From assembly GCA_900543945.1 (NCBI GenBank), contig UQTN01000123.1, forward strand, positions 1 through 5,563: a DNA stretch of 5,563 bases, given 5' to 3'. Shown here one piece after another: positions 4,329 through 5,563 of the stretch. This stretch comes from an uncultured Collinsella sp. (lineage in GTDB: Bacteria > Actinomycetota > Coriobacteriia > Coriobacteriales > Coriobacteriaceae). The position numbers and the translations under genes were made by a program. Each line of letters begins with the position of its first letter. Within the stretch, counting starts at the first letter, position 1. The notes beneath the pieces are model-generated. The model did no database searches, was not told the DNA's origin, and worked only from the letters and a program-made list of their open reading frames with translations.

Positions 4329-5563
4329 TTACATCAAATCATAGGCATCGACGTCAACGCTCACGCTCACGCCGCGCACAGAGCCCACCTCTTTGAGGCA
4401 GGCGTCGATATCATCAGAGACATGGTACCCCACAGGCGACTTCACAAGCAGATGGAAGCGGTAACGGTCCTTGGCTCTCTCGATTACACACGAAGCCGGG
4501 CCCAGCACCTGCGGCAAGGCACTCCCCGCCCTCAAAAAGTCGGGCGCGGCGGCATGCCAGCGGCGCTTAAGAAGCTTTGCAATGCGCCCAATGTAGTCCT
4601 GCGCGTCATCCGCGTTCGCCGACCACACCAAAATGTTGACCAGACGCACGAACGGTGGATACAGGGCGTCGCGGCGCTGGTCCAAGTCGTAGTCGGTAAA
4701 GATCGAACGATCGTGCTCGGCGACGGCGCGGATGACCGGATCCTCGGGCAGATACGTCTGGATGATGACCTCGCCAGGGCGATCGCCGCGACCGGCGCGA
4801 CCGGCGACCTGCTCAAGCAAATCGTAGGCGCGCTCCCCTGCGCGGAAATCCGGCAGCTTGAGGGCGAAGTCAGCATTGACCACACCCACGAGCGTGACCT
4901 CGGGAAAGTCGAGGCCTTTGGCGATCATCTGGGTGCCCAGCAACACGGCGCAATCGGCAGCATCGAACTGCTCGAGCAGCTTTTTGTGCGCATCCTTGCC
5001 GCGCGTGGAATCGGCATCCATGCGGATGATGGCGACGTCCTCGGGCAGCATCTGGTGCAGTGCGTCCTCGATCTGTTGCGTGCCCAGCCCCATTTTTGCC
5101 AGGTAGCGACTGCCACATTTGGGGCAACGACTCGTGGGCGCGGGATACGGCTGCACGCGCCAGGAGGATCCGCATGTGTGACATTGCAGCGTGTGCGTGC
5201 GCTCGTGATACGTAAGCGCGGTGGAGCAGTGGTTGCAGGTGGGAACGCAGCCGCACTCGCGACACATCAGGAACGGCGCAAAGCCACGGCGGTTATGCAG
5301 CAGCACGGCCTTCTCGCGGTGCTCTACAACGCGCTCCAAACCTTCCATCAGCGGTTTAGAGAACATTGAACGGCTACCGTGCGAAAACTCGCGGCGCAGG
5401 TCGGCAATGCGGACCTCGGGCAGCACGGCGTGTCCCGGGCGCTCGGGCATCTCGACGCGCGTCCAAGTGGTGCCGTTATACGTTCCACGGCGGCAGTGGT
5501 CGAGGGCCTCGGCCGAGGGCGTGGCGGAGCCCAACACGAGCGGGCAGCGGTAGCGCCGCGCCA
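4329..5563 (-). CDS. priA: Primosomal protein N' (PriA), replication-restart helicase, C-terminal part, cut by the window edge
   Basis: PriA is a superfamily 2 3'-5' DNA helicase that recognises abandoned forks and starts primosome assembly so that DnaB can be reloaded. Only the last 410 residues are in the window; the frame stays open to the right edge. Counting from the first complete codon (5561-5559), one sees helicase motif III LGSATPS (about 10-16). Eight cysteines follow in four CxxC pairs (100/103, 109/112, 127/130, 146/149), the two zinc sites typical of PriA inserted between the helicase motifs. Next come motif V, GTQMIAKGLDFPEV (209-222), motif VI, QVAGRAGR (251-258), and LYPPF (300-304) opening the C-terminal domain. 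The N-terminal DNA-binding domain, Walker A and DEAH box must lie outside. The spacing between the last two CxxC pairs is about six residues longer than I recall for E. coli. The stop is TAA, 18 bp before the preferred def start, so the two are probably cotranscribed. The identification is secure. Confidence 0.96.
   Translation of the reverse strand, partial: ARRYRCPLVLGSATPSAEALDHCRRGTYNGTTWTRVEMPERPGHAVLPEVRIADLRREFSHGSRSMFSKPLMEGLERVVEHREKAVLLHNRRGFAPFLMCRECGCVPTCNHCSTALTYHERTHTLQCHTCGSSWRVQPYPAPTSRCPKCGSRYLAKMGLGTQQIEDALHQMLPEDVAIIRMDADSTRGKDAHKKLLEQFDAADCAVLLGTQMIAKGLDFPEVTLVGVVNADFALKLPDFRAGERAYDLLEQVAGRAGRGDRPGEVIIQTYLPEDPVIRAVAEHDRSIFTDYDLDQRRDALYPPFVRLVNILVWSANADDAQDYIGRIAKLLKRRWHAAAPDFLRAGSALPQVLGPASCVIERAKDRYRFHLLVKSPVGYHVSDDIDACLKEVGSVRGVSVSVDVDAYDLM

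Noticed and set aside
4785..4806. Tandem CGCGACCGG repeat in priA
   Set aside because: It encodes the conserved AGRAGR of helicase motif VI, so the repetition is explained by the protein.
3249..5369. A 706-codon plus-strand ORF opposite fmt, def and priA
   Set aside because: It runs antisense to three genes with clear catalytic motifs. Long antisense ORFs are common in GC-rich coding DNA, and its protein shows no recognisable domain.

Overview
The window looks like a piece of a moderately high-GC actinobacterial chromosome, most likely a gut Coriobacteriia genome of the Collinsella type. That placement is an inference from gene order and codon choice and is not proven by any single marker. 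Five protein-coding genes are supported, all on the minus strand. Reading in the direction of transcription (right to left) they are: the C-terminal part of priA (primosomal helicase, cut by the right edge), def (peptide deformylase), fmt (methionyl-tRNA formyltransferase), rsmB (16S rRNA m5C methyltransferase), and an unrecognised AT-rich gene for a membrane-anchored, coiled-coil, Gly/Ser/Tyr/Asn-rich surface protein.

priA-def-fmt-rsmB is a familiar bacterial housekeeping string. Fmt formylates initiator Met-tRNA, Def removes the formyl group from the new protein, and RsmB methylates 16S rRNA, so three of the four act on translation. PriA restarts stalled replication forks and is a frequent neighbour. 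priA and def are about 20 bp apart, and fmt and rsmB overlap by an ATGA. The 207-bp def-fmt gap, however, holds a good intrinsic terminator on the coding strand (3681-3709), so the string may be two transcription units, with fmt-rsmB having its own promoter or depending on read-through.

Left of rsmB the composition changes sharply. A 133-bp gap with a nested inverted repeat leads into the AT-rich gene, which is probably accessory DNA. Inside this gene lies the most unusual signal in the window: a perfect 17-bp inverted repeat with a 3-nt loop (484-520), centred exactly on one codon. The leftmost 158 bp hold two adjacent hairpins. One (102-134) has U-rich tails in both directions and looks like a bidirectional terminator, which suggests that a converging plus-strand gene ends at or just beyond the left edge. 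I see no RNA genes, CRISPR array or insertion sequence, and no convincing previously undescribed multi-gene system.
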